NCBI GenBank assembly: GCA_024223715.1
Contig: JAAEOA010000096.1
Span: 1-60,663 of the forward strand
Direction of reading: 5' to 3'
DNA from: a bacterium
GTDB lineage: Bacteria; Krumholzibacteriota; Krumholzibacteriia; LZORAL124-64-63
DNA length: 60,663 nucleotides
The translations under genes and the position numbers were made by a program. This document shows, in pieces, positions 59,842 through 60,663 of this stretch. Every line of letters begins with the position of its first letter. Within the stretch, counting starts at the first letter, position 1. A model generated the notes under the pieces. It saw only the letters and a program-made list of their open reading frames with translations. It did no database searches and had not been told where the DNA came from.

Positions 59842-60663
59842 TCAATACTTTGGACAGGCCTCAGTCGAGGACGTCCATGAATAAAATTCTCGGCCCTCTC
59901 CGGCCATAAAATGAGAAGATTGGGTGTGATGCAGACTGTGACAACCGTAGCATAAACATTTAAGGTTGGCTGGGTCGTTGGTTCCGCCTTTAGACCGGGG
60001 AACGATATGGTGGATCTCCAGAAATCGGGTATTGTTGCAGCCTGGAGTTTCACATTTGTGGCGGGCGTTGGCCAGAACATGGCGGCGAGTGGCTGGAGGG
60101 ATTGAGGTCTTGTTTCGTTTGTTGAATGTATTGGTGCTTTCACTCGCTTCATCGGAAATTTCAATCTGACAATCGCACTGAGCCCGTTCAAAATCCGCCT
60201 TACTGATTTCAATTTCACCTTTACTGGTCTGGACTTTTGAGGATTCGCACTCAGCACAATGATGAATATGCATTTGAGTTGTAGGCCTGGAAATCGCTCC
60301 CCGGGGAGCGACTTTTTCTTCATGGGTCTCATCCAAAAAATCTTCCATAATTTCCAGGAGAGCTTCCACTTTTTCTGATGAAATGTTGCGGTTTTTCCTA
60401 ACCTGTTCCCACAGTTTTTCATACCTGGCAAACTGAGTTGGTGTCATTTCCAAATTCACTTTGACGGGCAAAACTGCTTTCAGGGGTTTCTTTTTTGGTT
60501 GGGGCAAAAATGAGGTTTGCCCTTTGGCTTTTTCTTTCGCTTCAACTTTTGCTTTTTTTACTTCATCTTCAACTTTGCGCCGAGAATTATTCTTCGCAAA
60601 ATCCAGCCATTGCTTTTCATTCGTCTCATCGACGATATCAACCAGCACCCGGCCAAGGGTATA
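59842..60663 (-). CDS. HNH endonuclease (5' truncated at window edge)
   Basis: The 3' end carries an HNH motif: HKCETPGCNNTRFLEIHHIV, PRSKGG and NLKCLCYGCHSLHH, a zinc-supported beta-beta-alpha nuclease. Upstream are a Lys-rich linker and a helical region with a HHCAECESSK knuckle. The frame is open to the window end (it reads YTLGRVLVDIVDE), so the start lies outside. The layout is that of DUF222-type HNH proteins, often found in multicopy and perhaps mobile. Confidence 0.85.
   Translation of the reverse strand, partial: YTLGRVLVDIVDETNEKQWLDFAKNNSRRKVEDEVKKAKVEAKEKAKGQTSFLPQPKKKPLKAVLPVKVNLEMTPTQFARYEKLWEQVRKNRNISSEKVEALLEIMEDFLDETHEEKVAPRGAISRPTTQMHIHHCAECESSKVQTSKGEIEISKADFERAQCDCQIEISDEASESTNTFNKRNKTSIPPATRRHVLANARHKCETPGCNNTRFLEIHHIVPRSKGGTNDPANLKCLCYGCHSLHHTQSSHFMAGEGREFYSWTSSTEACPKY

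Overview
This window looks like a chromosomal segment of an uncultivated Gram-negative (diderm) bacterium, most likely in or near the FCB group (Fibrobacterota / Gemmatimonadota / Krumholzibacteriota-like lineages). That placement is an inference. It rests on a secreted FG-GAP protein ending in a FlgD-Ig-like sorting tail, a Gld-type ABC system, a Bacteroides-style serine palmitoyltransferase, a beta-barrel outer-membrane protein and a double-length UvrA. No rRNA, tRNA, CRISPR array, insertion sequence or prophage was seen.

1-16.6 kb: the end of tuf followed by a complete S10-spc-alpha mega-operon in canonical order (rpsJ to rplQ, with secY, adk, map, infA, rpmJ and rpoA). It closes with a strong terminator at 16650-16694. 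Most gaps between cistrons hold a short perfect stem-loop just upstream of the next ribosome binding site. S5 carries a Gly/Pro/Arg-rich N-terminal extension and L17 an acidic C-terminal tail.

16.9-24.5 kb: a signalling island with a REC-histidine kinase, a stand-alone receiver, a tiny secreted-peptide ORF, a 1374-residue membrane hybrid kinase with three receiver-like modules, a CheR-type methyltransferase and another receiver. There are no MCP, CheA or CheB genes. 24.6-30.4 kb: fabH, then a GldA-like ATPase, a fused GldF-GldG-like permease and a DUF4340 protein, tightly coupled.

30.4-43.9 kb: a secreted M23 peptidase, an FG-GAP beta-propeller protein, an adenosine deaminase-family enzyme and an outer-membrane barrel. 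A minus-strand block follows with a PAP2/AUR1-like phosphotransferase, an NAD-dependent epimerase, a CPBP protease, a CDP-alcohol phosphotransferase, a LysE exporter and metG. An M61-like peptidase comes next.

43.9-60.7 kb: an SDR; a short operon with a candidate UGA-containing membrane selenoprotein and an FmdB-type zinc ribbon; a GH38-like glycosidase; a GNAT acyltransferase next to serine palmitoyltransferase; an AMMECR1-MEMO pair; STAS, NUDIX and Mrp proteins; a duplicated zinc-ribbon membrane protein; a four-ATPase UvrA-like protein; and a truncated HNH nuclease.

Taken together, the palmitoyltransferase, the GNAT protein, the epimerase, the PAP2/AUR1-like enzyme and the CDP-alcohol phosphotransferase suggest a bacterial ceramide/phosphosphingolipid pathway in two nearby loci. 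The two observations most worth testing are the candidate selenoprotein at 44889-45086 and this sphingolipid gene set.
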